Source: Actinophytocola xanthii (lineage in GTDB: Bacteria > Actinomycetota > Actinomycetes > Mycobacteriales > Pseudonocardiaceae). Taken from it: DNA of 64,000 bases. The stretch is from NCBI RefSeq assembly GCF_001921205.1, contig NZ_MSIE01000039.1, forward strand, positions 1 through 64,000, written 5' to 3'. The translations under genes and the position numbers were made by a program. The notes beneath the pieces are model-generated. The model worked only from the letters and a program-made list of their open reading frames with translations. It had not been told where the DNA came from and ran no database searches. Below are positions 42,743-52,197 of the stretch, in pieces; the first letter of the stretch is position 1, and every line of letters begins with the position of its first letter.

Positions 42743-43939
42743 ATGGCCCGCCTTGCCCAGACCGCCGGACTGACCGACGTGCAGGAGGAGATCCTCGCGA
42801 CTGTCCGGGACTTCGTGGACAAGGAGATCATCCCGCACGCGCAGCACCTGGAGCACGAGGACGCCTACCCCAGTGACATCGTCGCCGGGATGAGGGAGAT
42901 GGGCCTGTTCGGCCTGACCATCCCGGAGGAGTACGGCGGCCTCGGCGAGTCCCTGCTCACCTACGCGCTGGTGGTGGAGCAGATCGCCCGCGGCTGGATG
43001 AGCGTCTCCGGCGTGATCAACACCCACTTCATCGTCGCCCACATGGTCCGCCACCACGGCACCGAGGCGCAGAAGCAGGGCCTGCTCCCGCGGATGGCCA
43101 CCGGCGAGGTCCGCGGCAGCTTCTCGATGTCGGAACCGGACCTCGGCTCCGACGTCGCCGCGATCAAGACCCGCGCCCGCCGGGACGGGGACGACTACGT
43201 GGTCGACGGCGCCAAGATGTGGCTCACCAACGGCGGCAGCTCGAACCTGATCGCCCTGTTGGTGCGGACCGACGAGGGCGCGGAGCGGGCGCACCAGAAC
43301 CTGACCGCGTTCCTGGTCGAGAAGCCGGAGGGCTTCGGCGAGGTCGCGCCGGGCCTGACGATCCCCGGCAAGATCGACAAGATGGGGTACAAGGGCGTCG
43401 ACACGACCGAGGCCGTCTTCGACGGCTTCCGGGTCCCGGCCGACGCCGTGCTGGGTGCCGCACCCGGGCGTGGGTTCGCGCAGATGATGGACGGTGTCGA
43501 GGTCGGCCGGGTGAACGTGGCCGCCCGCGCCTGCGGCATCGCGATCCGGGCCTTCGAGCTGGCCGTGGAGTACGCCCAGCAGCGGCGCACCTTCGGCAAG
43601 CCCATCGCCGAGCACCAGGCGATCGCGTTCAAGCTGGCCGAGATGGCCACCAAGGTCGAGGCCGCCCACCTGATGATGGTCAACGCCGCGCGGCTGAAGG
43701 ACTCCGGCGCACGCAACGACGTCGAGGCCGGCATGGCGAAGCTGCTCGCCTCGGAGTACTGCGCCGAGGTGACCCAGGAGAGCTTCCGCATCCACGGCGG
43801 CTACGGCTACTCCAAGGAGTACGAGATCGAGCGCCTGATGCGTGAGGCGCCGTTCCTGCTGATCGGTGAGGGCACCAGCGAGATCCAGAAGACGATCATC
43901 AGCCGGGGTCTGCTGCGCGAGTACCGCAGCCGGAGCTGA
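42743..43939 (+). CDS. Acyl-CoA dehydrogenase
   Basis: A 398-residue FAD-dependent acyl-CoA dehydrogenase. Visible are the substrate and flavin segments FSMSEPDLGSDVAAIKTRA, the hinge region YAQQRRTFGKPIAEHQAIAFKLAEM, and the C-terminal ESFRIHGGYGYSKEYEIERLMREA. The catalytic Glu of short-chain enzymes fits LLIGEGTSEIQK. The ATG at 42743 follows GGAGGGAG. With the two CitE-like lyases upstream it may serve one carboxylic-acid degradation route, though it has its own ribosome site and a gap of 96 bases to the zinc-ribbon gene. Confidence 0.93.
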   Translation: MARLAQTAGLTDVQEEILATVRDFVDKEIIPHAQHLEHEDAYPSDIVAGMREMGLFGLTIPEEYGGLGESLLTYALVVEQIARGWMSVSGVINTHFIVAHMVRHHGTEAQKQGLLPRMATGEVRGSFSMSEPDLGSDVAAIKTRARRDGDDYVVDGAKMWLTNGGSSNLIALLVRTDEGAERAHQNLTAFLVEKPEGFGEVAPGLTIPGKIDKMGYKGVDTTEAVFDGFRVPADAVLGAAPGRGFAQMMDGVEVGRVNVAARACGIAIRAFELAVEYAQQRRTFGKPIAEHQAIAFKLAEMATKVEAAHLMMVNAARLKDSGARNDVEAGMAKLLASEYCAEVTQESFRIHGGYGYSKEYEIERLMREAPFLLIGEGTSEIQKTIISRGLLREYRSRS

Positions 43940-44050
43940 GCCGTTCTACCCAGGGGCGTCGGTATCGTCGCCTGATCGTCGGGCAGGGTTAGCACCTCGT
44001 GGCGGATGTTGGCAGGATGGTGTCAACTTGGGCGAACGAGGTGAGCAACG

Positions 44051-44572
44051 GTGACCGGTGCGTTCTCCGGCTCGGGACGAGGGAATCAGGGCCTTCCCAA
44101 GGTGCCCACGCCGCCGTCGGGTTGGCCGATCGGGTCCTACAGCACGTACAAGGAGGCCCACAAGGCGGTCGAGTACCTGGCCGGCAACGAGTTCCCGGTC
44201 CAGGAGGTCACGATCGTCGGGGTCGACCTGATGCTGGTCGAGCGGGTGATCGGGCGGCTCAGCTGGCCGAAGGTGCTCGGTACCGGGGCGCTGTCCGGGG
44301 CCTGGTTCGGCTTGTTCGTGGGGTTGCTGCTCGGCCTGTTCAACTCCTCGGCGATGTCGTTCGCGCCGATTCTGGTGGGTTTGTCCTCCGGCGTGGTTTT
44401 CGGTTTGGTCTTCGCCGCGGTGGGGTATGCGACCACGCGCAGCTCCGGCCGCGAAATCGCCTCCTCGAGCCAGCTCGTGGCCGGTCGGTACGACGTCCTC
44501 GCGCAGCCGCGTCACGCCGAGAAGGGCCGTGACCTGCTGGCGAAACTCGCCATGCGCCCATCCATGGACTGA
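44051..44572 (+). CDS. General stress protein 17M-like membrane protein (Rv1234-like)
   Basis: A 173-residue protein. A YflT/GSP17M-type domain (residues about 25-65: PIGSYSTYKEAHKAVEYLAGNEFPVQEVTIVGVDL) is followed by two hydrophobic segments (LSGAWFGLFVGLLLGLFN and FAPILVGLSSGVVFGLVFAAVGY). A short cytoplasmic end (YDVLAQPRHAEKGRDLLAKL) completes it. It lies just before the lpqY-sugABC operon, as Rv1234 does in M. tuberculosis (recalled). Function is unknown; the membrane location is read from the sequence. Confidence 0.82.
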   Translation: MTGAFSGSGRGNQGLPKVPTPPSGWPIGSYSTYKEAHKAVEYLAGNEFPVQEVTIVGVDLMLVERVIGRLSWPKVLGTGALSGAWFGLFVGLLLGLFNSSAMSFAPILVGLSSGVVFGLVFAAVGYATTRSSGREIASSSQLVAGRYDVLAQPRHAEKGRDLLAKLAMRPSMD

Positions 44573-44759
44573 TTCGCGCCCGGCGTTACGGGCTTGTCTG
44601 AATCGTTGTCGGAGTGGCTTGCGGGCCGTGATCATCGGGCCTAGGTTCGGTGCACCAACGCATCAGGGTGGCGTTACACGCGTTCCCGGTGGCACGTAGG
44701 GGTGCGGTTTTTCCGGCCAGGGACCTCCCGTGCCCAGCGGGAGGGAAGGCAGGATTTTG

Positions 44760-46082
44760 ATGGGCAGTACCCGGACGGGTGGCCGGGGCGTGGTCCGCTG
44801 GCGTGCGCTCGCCGCGACCTGCGCCGCGCTCGTCGCCTCGCCGGCCGTCGCGGCCTGCGGGTCCGACAGCGGCATGCAGATCAATGTGTACTACGCGCCG
44901 GAGCAGAACTTCCAGACCGTCATCGACGCCTGCAACGAAAGAGCGAACGGGCGCTACGAGATCGTCTACCGCAAGCTGCCGCGTGACGCGGACGGACAGC
45001 GCGAGCAGATGGTCCGGCGGCTCGCGGCGGGCGACACCGACCTGGACATCCTCGGCCTGGACGTGACCTGGGTCCCGGAGTTCGCCGAGGCCGAGTGGCT
45101 CGCGGAGTGGACGGGCGAGAACAAGTCCGACGCCGAGGCCGGTGTCCTGGAAGGGCCGCTGGAGACGGCTCGGTGGAACGACCGGCTCTACGCGGCCACG
45201 AAGAACACGAACGTGCAGCTGCTCTGGTACGACGAGCGGGTCACCCCGGAGCCGCCGGAGACCTGGCGCGAGATGATCGACATGGCCAGGCAGCTCAAGG
45301 CGGACGGCGAGCCATACGAGATCCTGTTCACCGCCGCCCAGTACGAGGGCCTCGTGGTCACCTACAACACGCTCGTGGCCTCCGCCGGGGGCCTGATCCT
45401 GTCCGAGGACGGCAAGAGCGTGGTCATGGACGAGGGCGCGATCGAGGCCCTGGAGCTCCTCAAGGAGGTCGCGAGCTCCGGTCTCACCGACCCGTCGCTC
45501 ACCAACGCACAGGAGCAGCAGGTCCAGCAGGCGTTCGAGGCGCCGGACAGCAACTCGGCGTTCGAGCTCAACTGGCCCTACGTCTACTCGGCGATACAGA
45601 CGGCCAACCCGGAGCGCGCGGCGCACCTCAAGTGGGCCCGCTACCCGGGGATCGACGGTCCGGGCAAGGTCACGGTGGGCGGCTACAACCTCGCGGTGAG
45701 CGCCTACTCCCAGCACAAGCCGGAGGCCTTCGAGGCGGCGCTGTGCCTGCGCAGCCCGGATCAGCAGAAGTTCTCCGCCATCAAGGACGGTGTGCCCCCG
45801 ACCATCGAGTCGGTCTACACCGACGACCGCCCGCTCGACCCCTCCAAGCCGGAGGACGCGGCGGAGAACCCGAGCATGGCGACTGCCTACCCGATGCGGG
45901 AGACGATCCTGGAGTCGCTCCAGGACGCCGCGGTCCGCCCGCTCACCGTCGTGTACCAGAACCTGTCCACGATCACCTCGAAGGTGCTCTCGCCACCGCA
46001 GGACATCGACCCGCGGTCCACAGCGGACGAACTGCGTGACGGGCTGCAGAAGGCGCTCGAGTCGAAGGGAGTGCTTCCGTGA
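44760..46082 (+). CDS. lpqY: Trehalose-type ABC transporter substrate-binding lipoprotein
   Basis: A 440-residue lipoprotein of the type 1 sugar-binding family. The signal peptide ends in lipobox V-A-A-C33. Sugar-binding-protein features include MVRRLAAGDTDLDILGLDVTWVPEFAEAEWL, NTNVQLLWYDERV and a long C-terminal helical region. In mycobacteria LpqY-SugABC retrieves trehalose released during mycolate transfer; the same gene order here supports trehalose as ligand. The ATG at 44760 follows AGGA. Just upstream is a small hairpin (CTCCCG/CGGGAG, 44725-44743) of unclear role. It overlaps sugA by four bases. Confidence 0.9.
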   Translation: MGSTRTGGRGVVRWRALAATCAALVASPAVAACGSDSGMQINVYYAPEQNFQTVIDACNERANGRYEIVYRKLPRDADGQREQMVRRLAAGDTDLDILGLDVTWVPEFAEAEWLAEWTGENKSDAEAGVLEGPLETARWNDRLYAATKNTNVQLLWYDERVTPEPPETWREMIDMARQLKADGEPYEILFTAAQYEGLVVTYNTLVASAGGLILSEDGKSVVMDEGAIEALELLKEVASSGLTDPSLTNAQEQQVQQAFEAPDSNSAFELNWPYVYSAIQTANPERAAHLKWARYPGIDGPGKVTVGGYNLAVSAYSQHKPEAFEAALCLRSPDQQKFSAIKDGVPPTIESVYTDDRPLDPSKPEDAAENPSMATAYPMRETILESLQDAAVRPLTVVYQNLSTITSKVLSPPQDIDPRSTADELRDGLQKALESKGVLP

Positions 46083-47026
46083 GCCAGACGCTGGAGAGCG
46101 AGGCACCCGCAACACCCCCGCCGGCCAAGAAGGGGAAGCCGGCGCTGAGCGAGGGCAAGAAGGCCGAGCGGCGGCTCGGGCTGCTGCTGTGCGCGCCGGC
46201 CGCGATCGTCATGCTGGCGGTCACCGGCTGGCCGATCATCTACTCGGTCTGGCTGTCGCTGCAGCGTTACGACCTGAGGTTCCCGGACCAGCGTGAGTTC
46301 GTCGGGCTGGACAACTACATCGCCGTGCTGACCGACGGCTACTGGTGGACGGCCTTCGGCATCACCACGCTGATCACCGCGGTGTCGGTGGTGATCGAGC
46401 TCGTGCTCGGCATGCTGCTGGCGTTGGCGATGCACCGGACGCTGGTCGGGCGCGGGCTGATCCGGACGGTCTCGCTGATCCCGTACGGGATCGTCACGGT
46501 CGTCGCGGCGTTCTCCTGGTTCTACGCCTGGAACGCCGACACCGGCTACCTGGCCGACCTGTTCGGCGCGGAGGCGCCGCTGACCCAGCAGATCCCGTCA
46601 CTGCTGATCATCATCCTCGCCGAGGTCTGGAAGACGACGCCGTTCATGGCCCTGCTGCTGATGGCGGGCCTGGCGCTGGTTCCTGACGACCTGTTGAAGG
46701 CCGCGTCGATGGACGGCGCGACGGCGTGGCAGCGGTTCACCAAGGTGATCGTGCCGGTGATGAAGCCGGCGATCCTGGTGGCGCTGCTGTTCCGCACGCT
46801 GGACGCGTTCCGCATCTTCGACAACATCTTCGTGCTCACCAAGGGCGCGAACGACACGTCGTCGGTGTCCATGCAGACCTACAACAACCTGATCAGGGGC
46901 CTGAACCTCGGGATCGGATCCACCATGTCGGTGTTGATCTTCATCGCGGTGGCGATCATCGCGTTCGTGTTCGTCAAGTTGTTCGGCGCCGCGGCGCCCG
47001 GCAACGACCCTGGAGGGAAGCGCTGA
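46079..47026 (+). CDS. sugA: Trehalose-type ABC transporter permease SugA
   Basis: A 315-residue inner-membrane permease of the MalF type. After a 35-residue cytoplasmic start there are six hydrophobic segments, the first being [29 protein letters not shown]. The EAA loop that contacts the ATPase is [22 protein letters not shown]. The GTG at 46079 overlaps the lpqY stop codon; its own TGA shares one base with the sugB ATG. With SugB it forms the channel for disaccharide uptake. Confidence 0.93.
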   Translation: MSQTLESEAPATPPPAKKGKPALSEGKKAERRLGLLLCAPAAIVMLAVTGWPIIYSVWLSLQRYDLRFPDQREFVGLDNYIAVLTDGYWWTAFGITTLITAVSVVIELVLGMLLALAMHRTLVGRGLIRTVSLIPYGIVTVVAAFSWFYAWNADTGYLADLFGAEAPLTQQIPSLLIIILAEVWKTTPFMALLLMAGLALVPDDLLKAASMDGATAWQRFTKVIVPVMKPAILVALLFRTLDAFRIFDNIFVLTKGANDTSSVSMQTYNNLIRGLNLGIGSTMSVLIFIAVAIIAFVFVKLFGAAAPGNDPGGKR

Positions 47027-47868
47027 TGGCCGTCATCGGTGGCAGTACCACCGGCCGGAAGGTGCGGTGGACCATTGTCGACATCGCGATCGTCGCGTAC
47101 GCGTTGATCCCGGTGCTGTGGACGCTCTCCCTCTCGTTCAAGACGGCGGAGAGCCAGACGGACAAGAAGTTCTTCCCGAGCGAGTGGACGTTCCAGAACT
47201 ACCGGGACATCTTCAGCACGAACGAGTTCGTCCGTGCGCTGGTGAACTCGATCGGCATCGCGCTGATCGCGACGCTGATCGCGGTGGTGCTCGGCACGAT
47301 GGCCGCGTACGCGATCGCCCGCCTGGACTTCCCGGGCAAGCAGGTACTGGTCGGCGTGTCGTTGCTGATCGCGATGTTCCCGCAGGTGTCGCTGGTGTCG
47401 CCGCTGTTCGAGATGGAGCGTCAGCTGGGCATCTTCGACACCTGGCCGGGCCTGATCCTGCCGTACATCACGTTCGCGCTGCCGCTGGCGATCTACACGC
47501 TGTCGGCGTTCTTCCGCGAGATCCCGTGGGAGCTGGAGAAGGCGGCCAAGATGGACGGTGCGACGCCGGCGCAGGCGTTCCGCCGGGTCATCGCACCCCT
47601 GGCCGCGCCGGGGGTGTTCACCACCGCGATCCTGGTGTTCATCTTCTGCTGGAACGACTTCCTGTTCGCCATCTCGCTGACCTCGACGGAGGCGTCGCGG
47701 ACGGTGCCGGCGGCGCTGTCGTTCTTCACCGGTGCCTCCCAGTTCGAGGCGCCGACCGGGACGATCTCCGCGGCCGCCGTGGTGATCACCATCCCCATCA
47801 TCGTGTTCGTGTTGTTCTTCCAGCGCCGCATCGTTGCGGGGCTGACGTCCGGTGCCGTGAAGGGCTGA
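47026..47868 (+). CDS. sugB: Trehalose-type ABC transporter permease SugB
   Basis: A 280-residue permease of the MalG type, partner of SugA. Six hydrophobic segments run from [21 protein letters not shown] to [14 protein letters not shown]. The EAA loop reads [29 protein letters not shown]. The ATG at 47026 overlaps the sugA stop (TGATG). The sugC gene starts six bases after its stop, so all four genes are co-transcribed. Confidence 0.93.
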   Translation: MAVIGGSTTGRKVRWTIVDIAIVAYALIPVLWTLSLSFKTAESQTDKKFFPSEWTFQNYRDIFSTNEFVRALVNSIGIALIATLIAVVLGTMAAYAIARLDFPGKQVLVGVSLLIAMFPQVSLVSPLFEMERQLGIFDTWPGLILPYITFALPLAIYTLSAFFREIPWELEKAAKMDGATPAQAFRRVIAPLAAPGVFTTAILVFIFCWNDFLFAISLTSTEASRTVPAALSFFTGASQFEAPTGTISAAAVVITIPIIVFVLFFQRRIVAGLTSGAVKG

Positions 47869-47873
47869 GGTAA

Positions 47874-49055
47874 ATGGCAGAGATCGTCCTTGACAAGCTG
47901 ACCAAGCGGTACCCCGACGGTGCCCTTGCGGTGTCCGAAGTAGACATGAAGATCGCGGACGGTGAGTTCATCATCCTGGTCGGCCCGTCCGGCTGTGGGA
48001 AGTCCACGATGCTGAACATGATTGCCGGCCTTGAGGACATCACGTCCGGCGAGCTGCGCATCGACGGCCAGCGCGTGAACGAGAAGGCCCCCAAGGACCG
48101 CGACATCGCGATGGTGTTCCAGTCCTACGCGCTCTACCCGCACATGAGCGTGCGGGAGAACATGGCGTTCCCGCTGCGCCTGGCCAAGGTGGACGACGCG
48201 ACGGTGAAGTCCAAGGTGGAGGAAGCCGCGCAGATCCTCGACCTCACCCAGCATCTCGACCGCAAGCCGGCGAACCTGTCCGGCGGGCAGCGCCAGCGGG
48301 TTGCGATGGGTCGAGCGATCGTCCGCAACCCCAAGGCGTTCCTCATGGACGAGCCATTGTCCAACCTGGACGCCAAGCTCCGCGTGCAGATGCGCACCTC
48401 CGTGTCGAAGCTCCAGAAGCAGCTGGCGACGACGACGGTGTACGTCACCCACGACCAGACCGAGGCGATGACCCTCGGCGACCGGGTAGTGGTGCTGCGT
48501 GGCGGCGTGGTGCAGCAGATCGGTTCCCCCCAGTTCCTCTACGAGAACCCGGCCAATCTGTTCGTGGCGGGCTTCATCGGTTCCCCCGCGATGAACTTCC
48601 TCCCCGGCACCCTGGAGAACGGTCAGCTCTCGACGGGCCTGGGTGCCCTGACCCTCTCCGACCGCGTCCGCCGCCTGGCGGAGGAGGCGAAGGCGCCCCG
48701 CGAGGTGATCGCCGGCATTCGTCCCGAACACTTCGAGGACGCGAACCTGATGGACGACTCCGCCAAGTCCGGCGGCTCCACGTTCACCGCGACGGTGGAC
48801 GTGCTGGAGTCGATGGGCTCGGACAAGTTCGTGTACTTCACCGTGGAGGGCGAGGCCGCGACGTCCGCCGAGCTCGACGAGCTGGCGGCGGACGCCGGCT
48901 CCCACGAACTGTCCGACAGCGGGTCCCAGCTGGTGACCCGCCTGTCCGCGTCCTCCGCGGCCGCCGAGGGCCACCCGGTCGACGTGTGGTTCGACGCGGA
49001 CAAGGTGCAGCTGTTCGACCCGAAGACCGGCAAGAACCTGACCTACGCGGAATAG
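47874..49055 (+). CDS. sugC: Trehalose-type ABC transporter ATP-binding protein SugC
   Basis: A 393-residue ATPase of the MalK/UgpC type that powers the SugAB channel. Walker A is GPSGCGKST (37-45), the Q-loop is at [10 protein letters not shown], the signature LSGGQRQ starts at 135, Walker B FLMDEP ends at 161, and the switch His is His193 (VTHDQTEA). The C-terminal regulatory MOP-like domain (from about 245) is longer than in MalK, with an Ala/Glu/Ser-rich insertion ([20 protein letters not shown]) near residue 325. A very strong terminator ends the operon. Confidence 0.95.
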   Translation: MAEIVLDKLTKRYPDGALAVSEVDMKIADGEFIILVGPSGCGKSTMLNMIAGLEDITSGELRIDGQRVNEKAPKDRDIAMVFQSYALYPHMSVRENMAFPLRLAKVDDATVKSKVEEAAQILDLTQHLDRKPANLSGGQRQRVAMGRAIVRNPKAFLMDEPLSNLDAKLRVQMRTSVSKLQKQLATTTVYVTHDQTEAMTLGDRVVVLRGGVVQQIGSPQFLYENPANLFVAGFIGSPAMNFLPGTLENGQLSTGLGALTLSDRVRRLAEEAKAPREVIAGIRPEHFEDANLMDDSAKSGGSTFTATVDVLESMGSDKFVYFTVEGEAATSAELDELAADAGSHELSDSGSQLVTRLSASSAAAEGHPVDVWFDADKVQLFDPKTGKNLTYAE

Positions 49056-49070
49056 TTCGTCGGTCCCACC

Positions 49071-49108
49071 CGAACCGCCCGCCGCGCACCCTCGCGGCGG
49101 GCGGTTCG
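49071..49108 (+). terminator. Strong hairpin terminator of the lpqY-sugABC operon
   Basis: A perfect 16-bp GC-rich stem (CGAACCGCCCGCCGCG with its complement) closes a six-base loop, starting 15 bases after the sugC stop. Confidence 0.9.
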
Positions 49109-49357
49109 GCGTTTCTGGGGCAGATTATTCTGCGCTGGCCAAATGTCCTCACCGCAGTGTCCACTTTTCGTCCGTCTGCTCTTCCGCCGTAACAAGCTCC
49201 CCTTTTCTCACGATGTGCTGTTCATCTTTCAACCAGCTCGCGCAGGGGAATGCGAGGAGACATGCCGGGAAAAGCCGAGGTCAAACGAGTTCGCGGGAGA
49301 AAGCGTGGGCCATGGCCCCTGGCCGCGGGCCCAGCGCCCGCACCCCAGATCATCACG
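49109..49357 (+). other. AT-richer spacer upstream of the Pro-rich lipoprotein gene
   Basis: After the terminator the sequence becomes clearly less GC-rich (around 49120-49240, with runs such as TTATTCTGC and CTTTTCTCACG), typical of a promoter or of a boundary between blocks. I find no gene, RNA or convincing paired -35/-10 set. A purine-rich AGGAGA lies near 49256, ahead of a possible longer start of the next gene. Confidence 0.3.
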
Positions 49358-49852
49358 ATGCCATTACCGATGGCGTCGCCCCGCCGCCCCACCCTTACCG
49401 CCCTGCTGGCGGCCGCCGTCCTGACAACCGGATGCATCCCCACCTCGGACGAGGACTCCCCGGAGATCGGCACCGCCACCGCGGTACCGGCGTCAACCCC
49501 GGCCCCGGCCACGTCTTCCTCGCCTCCCCGCGTCACGCTGTCCGTGCCCCCGCGCCCAGAGCTCTCGGCCTCGATCCCCGCCACACCCCTCCCCGCCTCC
49601 CCGCCCCCCGACGAGTTGTCCCCCCAACCCCAACCAGCCGCCCCGCGCGGCTCTGTTCTCGCCCCCGCCCCAGCATCCTCACCCCGAAGCACCAACCCCC
49701 CGGCCCGAAAGCCCTCGATTCCCGCCCCGCGTCCGCTGACCGACACGAGAAGCCGCGGCCTGTCCCTCCCCCCGCCTCCGCCGTCACCGGCACCGCTGGA
49801 GGCCCTCCGCGCCCCACGCCCCAACGACGGCCACTGCGAGGAGAGCCGCTGA
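49358..49852 (+). CDS. Putative Pro-rich secreted lipoprotein
   Basis: A 164-residue protein without recognisable family. A signal peptide with a basic start and hydrophobic core (SPRRPTLTALLAAAVLTTGC) ends in a lipobox-like L-T-T-G-C, so it is probably membrane-anchored. The remainder is almost entirely Pro, Ser, Ala and Thr, like a wall-spanning linker, and ends with a lone Cys (DGHCEESR). The start is uncertain: ATGs at 49358 and 49370 are both possible, and the frame is open further upstream. Low-complexity composition means the gene call itself is moderate. Confidence 0.5.
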   Translation: MPLPMASPRRPTLTALLAAAVLTTGCIPTSDEDSPEIGTATAVPASTPAPATSSSPPRVTLSVPPRPELSASIPATPLPASPPPDELSPQPQPAAPRGSVLAPAPASSPRSTNPPARKPSIPAPRPLTDTRSRGLSLPPPPPSPAPLEALRAPRPNDGHCEESR

Positions 49853-49945
49853 CTCCGCGTCCGCGTGCCGGTTCAGCCGCCGCCCCGCCGGCCCCTGCCA
49901 ACCGCGTTCGACGTCTCGCCACGGGCGGAGGTGTTCTCCGTCGTG

Positions 49946-50851
49946 TCAGTGGCGGGAGGCCGCGCGGAAGAGGCGGCGCTCCGCGGCGTGCGGGGTGGCT
50001 CGCGAGGTGGCCTCCGGGTGGTGGCGGGCCAGCATGACCACGCCGAACACGGCGACCAGGGCGCCTGCGACCAGGCCCAGGCCGGTCACGCCGCCCGCGT
50101 TCGCTGTTTCGTTCAGCAGGCCCATGGCGATGGCGGTGGCGACCATGGGGCTCAGCACGGTCTGGCAGCCGACGACGATGTCGGGAGGTCCGCTCGCGTA
50201 GGCGAGTTGGATAAACCACGAGCCCACCGCGAACGCGGCCACCAGGCCCGTCGCCGACAGGGGTGACACACCGGCGAAACCGTTGGTCTGGAAGGTGTAC
50301 GTCACGTCGCGGACCAGCACCGACACCAGCCCGTAGGCGGCACCGGCGCCCGTGGAGAGCATGACGCAGCGGACGATCCCCTCCCGCAACGCGCCGATCA
50401 CCCCGAACAACACCACCGCGCCGGCGACGATCTGGCAGGCCAGCAGCACCGCCGAGTCCGGGAACGTCACCGCCGTCGCGCGGCCGGACGCGAGCGCGAC
50501 GAACACGGCGACACCGAGCGTGCTCGCGATGACGGCGACCGTCGCGGTGGCGTCGAGGCGGGCGCCGACGGTGCGGGCGTTGAGCACGGCGACCGCGGGC
50601 AGGGCCAGCACCACGATCGGCGCCACGATCGTCACCGGAGCCAACGCCAGCGCCAGGATCTGCAGGATGGCGCACGCGGTGAGCACGGCGACCCCCAGCA
50701 GCCACCGCCGGTTGTGGACCAGCCGGCCGATGCCGCGCAGGCCGAGGTCCCGGTCCTGGGTCTCGCTGCGCACCCCCTGGTGCTGCAACTGAGCCCCGAC
50801 AGCGCTGCACAACGCGCCCAGCACGGCGAACGTGATCGCGAGCGCAATCAT
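49946..50851 (-). CDS. DMT-superfamily (EamA-like) transporter
   Basis: A 301-residue membrane protein with about nine to ten hydrophobic segments arranged as an inverted repeat, as in the drug/metabolite transporter superfamily. Examples are ALAITFAVLGALCSAVGAQL, LTACAILQILALALAPVTIVAPIVVLALPAVAVL and GVTGLGLVAGALVAVFGVVML. The cargo is unknown. The ATG at 50851 overlaps the TGA of the reading frame that would end the upstream DUF998-like gene (TGATG), indicating coupling of the two membrane proteins. The C-terminus is short and basic. Confidence 0.8.
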   Translation of the reverse strand: MIALAITFAVLGALCSAVGAQLQHQGVRSETQDRDLGLRGIGRLVHNRRWLLGVAVLTACAILQILALALAPVTIVAPIVVLALPAVAVLNARTVGARLDATATVAVIASTLGVAVFVALASGRATAVTFPDSAVLLACQIVAGAVVLFGVIGALREGIVRCVMLSTGAGAAYGLVSVLVRDVTYTFQTNGFAGVSPLSATGLVAAFAVGSWFIQLAYASGPPDIVVGCQTVLSPMVATAIAMGLLNETANAGGVTGLGLVAGALVAVFGVVMLARHHPEATSRATPHAAERRLFRAASRH

Positions 50852-51599
50852 CAGATGGCCTCGACTCTCGCTGGCTGCGGACCCTCCCGCGCGGCGATGA
50901 CAGCGACCCGCAGCAGGCGTCCGCGAGCGCCATCAACATCAGCATCTCAAGCCCGAACAGCGACCGCTGGACGAGACCGGAGATTCCCCGCCCGTCCAGC
51001 ACACCAGGAATCGAGAGGCTGGGGAAGATGTCGGGTAACCGTGTTGCGAGATAGGTGGCTGCCAATCCCATCGCGACCATCGCCATCCACCGCACGCCCC
51101 GCGCCGTGCGAGCCCACCGCTCGTCCCCGGCCAGCCGCCTGGCCAGCGCCAGCCCGGCCAGCGGCAGGCTGACGAACAGCGAGGCGCCCGCCACCTGGTG
51201 GATGAGCCCGGAGGTGCTGACGATCGACTTGCCGTTGTCGGTCGGGAACACCGCGCACAGGACGAGGCTCGTGCACCAGATCGCGAACAGCACCGTCACC
51301 CGGCCGCCCACCCGGACCCCCGCCACGCGCATCCCGGTCAGCATCAGCGCGGTGCCGACCGCCAGCACGGTCACCGCCACCGCGAACTCCTGGCGGCCGT
51401 CCCCGTAGAAGACGTAGTAGCTGACCGCACGCGAAAACGGGTCGACCTCGTGCGCGAAATGGATGTTCAGGTAGGTCATGGCGACCAACGACCTGATCAG
51501 TGCCAAGATCGACAGCAGCGAGAGAACCGTTGACAGCGCCAGGAACCCGCGTAACCACCCACCGTGGCCGGCCCCTGGCTCTCCAGGACCGCCGTGCAT
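50851..51599 (-). CDS. DUF998-like membrane protein with probable frameshift near its 3' end
   Basis: A membrane protein of about 245 residues with six to seven hydrophobic segments (LALSTVLSLLSILALIRSL, VTVLAVGTALMLTGM, VTVLFAIWCTSLVLCAVFPTDNG), resembling DUF998. The ATG at 51599 follows GGGGGGAG. The frame stays open far past the expected end and would run through the next gene. Shifting by one base around 50915-50930 gives ALARGRLLRVAVIAAREG and a TGA at 50853-50851 that overlaps the ATG of the transporter gene. That ending is more natural, so one base appears to be missing here, from mutation or sequence error. Confidence 0.6.
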
Positions 51600-51684
51600 T
51601 GCTCCCCCCACGGTTTCAACCGTTTCTTCCTAGATCAACGCTTGCACCCCCTCACAGATTCCCGCACCCCACCTGAGAAACGCC

Positions 51685-52062
51685 TCAGTGCTCCCAGATC
51701 TGCACCCCCCGAACGACATACGGCCCCTCCGGCACGAACGTGCCCCCGCCCGGGTACGTGTCGAACTCGCCCTCGGTCGCGCAGTCGCGGCCCTGGTACA
51801 CGGTGACCGGCCGGGAGCCCCGGTTGGCGAAGGAGCGCGCGTCGAAACCCGCCGGCATCGACACGCACTCCCCGGGACTGGAGCTCTCGAGCGCGACCCG
51901 CCGAACCTCGCCCGCGTACCCCTCGCCACGCCACAGACAGAACTCACCGCGCTCGCACTGTTTCGGCTTGGCCACGCCGGCTCCGGCGACCCCCGCTCCG
52001 GCGACAAGCGCGACCCCGACGACCGTCGCGACCCCGACCAAACGCAGGCTGATATTCCTCAT
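51685..52062 (-). CDS. Secreted peptidase-inhibitor family I36-like protein
   Basis: A 125-residue secreted protein. The signal peptide (RLVGVATVVGVALVAGAGVAGAGVA) is followed by a small beta-gamma-crystallin-like domain with KQCERGEFCLWRGEGYAGEVRRV, NRGSRPVTVYQGRDC and a final beta strand (PYVVRGVQIWEH). This is the pattern of actinobacterial I36 inhibitors such as SMI; target proteases are unknown. The ATG at 52062 follows GGGAAAGGAC, which can be masked by an RNA fold in the leader. It sits downstream of a ParB-like gene in the same direction. Confidence 0.78.
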   Translation of the reverse strand: MRNISLRLVGVATVVGVALVAGAGVAGAGVAKPKQCERGEFCLWRGEGYAGEVRRVALESSSPGECVSMPAGFDARSFANRGSRPVTVYQGRDCATEGEFDTYPGGGTFVPEGPYVVRGVQIWEH

Positions 52063-52070
52063 TGGACTGT

Positions 52071-52127
52071 CCTTTCCCTGCCCGGGCCGGCGGTGGTGCC
52101 GGCTGTGTCCGAGCGTGCCGGGAAAGG
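52071..52127 (-). promoter_or_regulatory. Predicted SD-sequestering RNA fold in the leader of the I36-like gene
   Basis: On the minus strand CCTTTCCC (52127-52120) pairs exactly with GGGAAAGG (52078-52071), which overlaps the Shine-Dalgarno sequence. Between them GCCGGC/GCCGGC forms a second stem with a six-base loop. The complementarity is read directly; a regulatory role is inferred. Confidence 0.45.
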
Positions 52128-52144
52128 GCGAACGGGCCAAATGG

Positions 52145-52173
52145 CTGTCCACAGGGCGGGGAAGTTGTCCACA
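52145..52173 (+). other. Two DnaA-box-like sequences in direct repeat
   Basis: CTGTCCACA (52145-52153) and TTGTCCACA (52165-52173) match the actinobacterial DnaA box and lie in the same orientation, 20 bases apart, in the gap between the I36-like and ParB-like genes. Only two are present, so this is not an origin of replication. Confidence 0.4.
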
Positions 52174-52197
52174 TCGCGCCGGTCAGGCGGCTGGGCG

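Noticed and set aside
49533-50850. Continuation of the DUF998-like frame as a 692-residue protein
   Set aside because: Past about 50,920 the translation becomes Arg/Gly-rich noise lying over the transporter gene in another frame.
52145-52173. Replication origin
   Set aside because: Only two DnaA-box-like sequences, no AT-rich unwinding element and no dnaA/dnaN neighbours.
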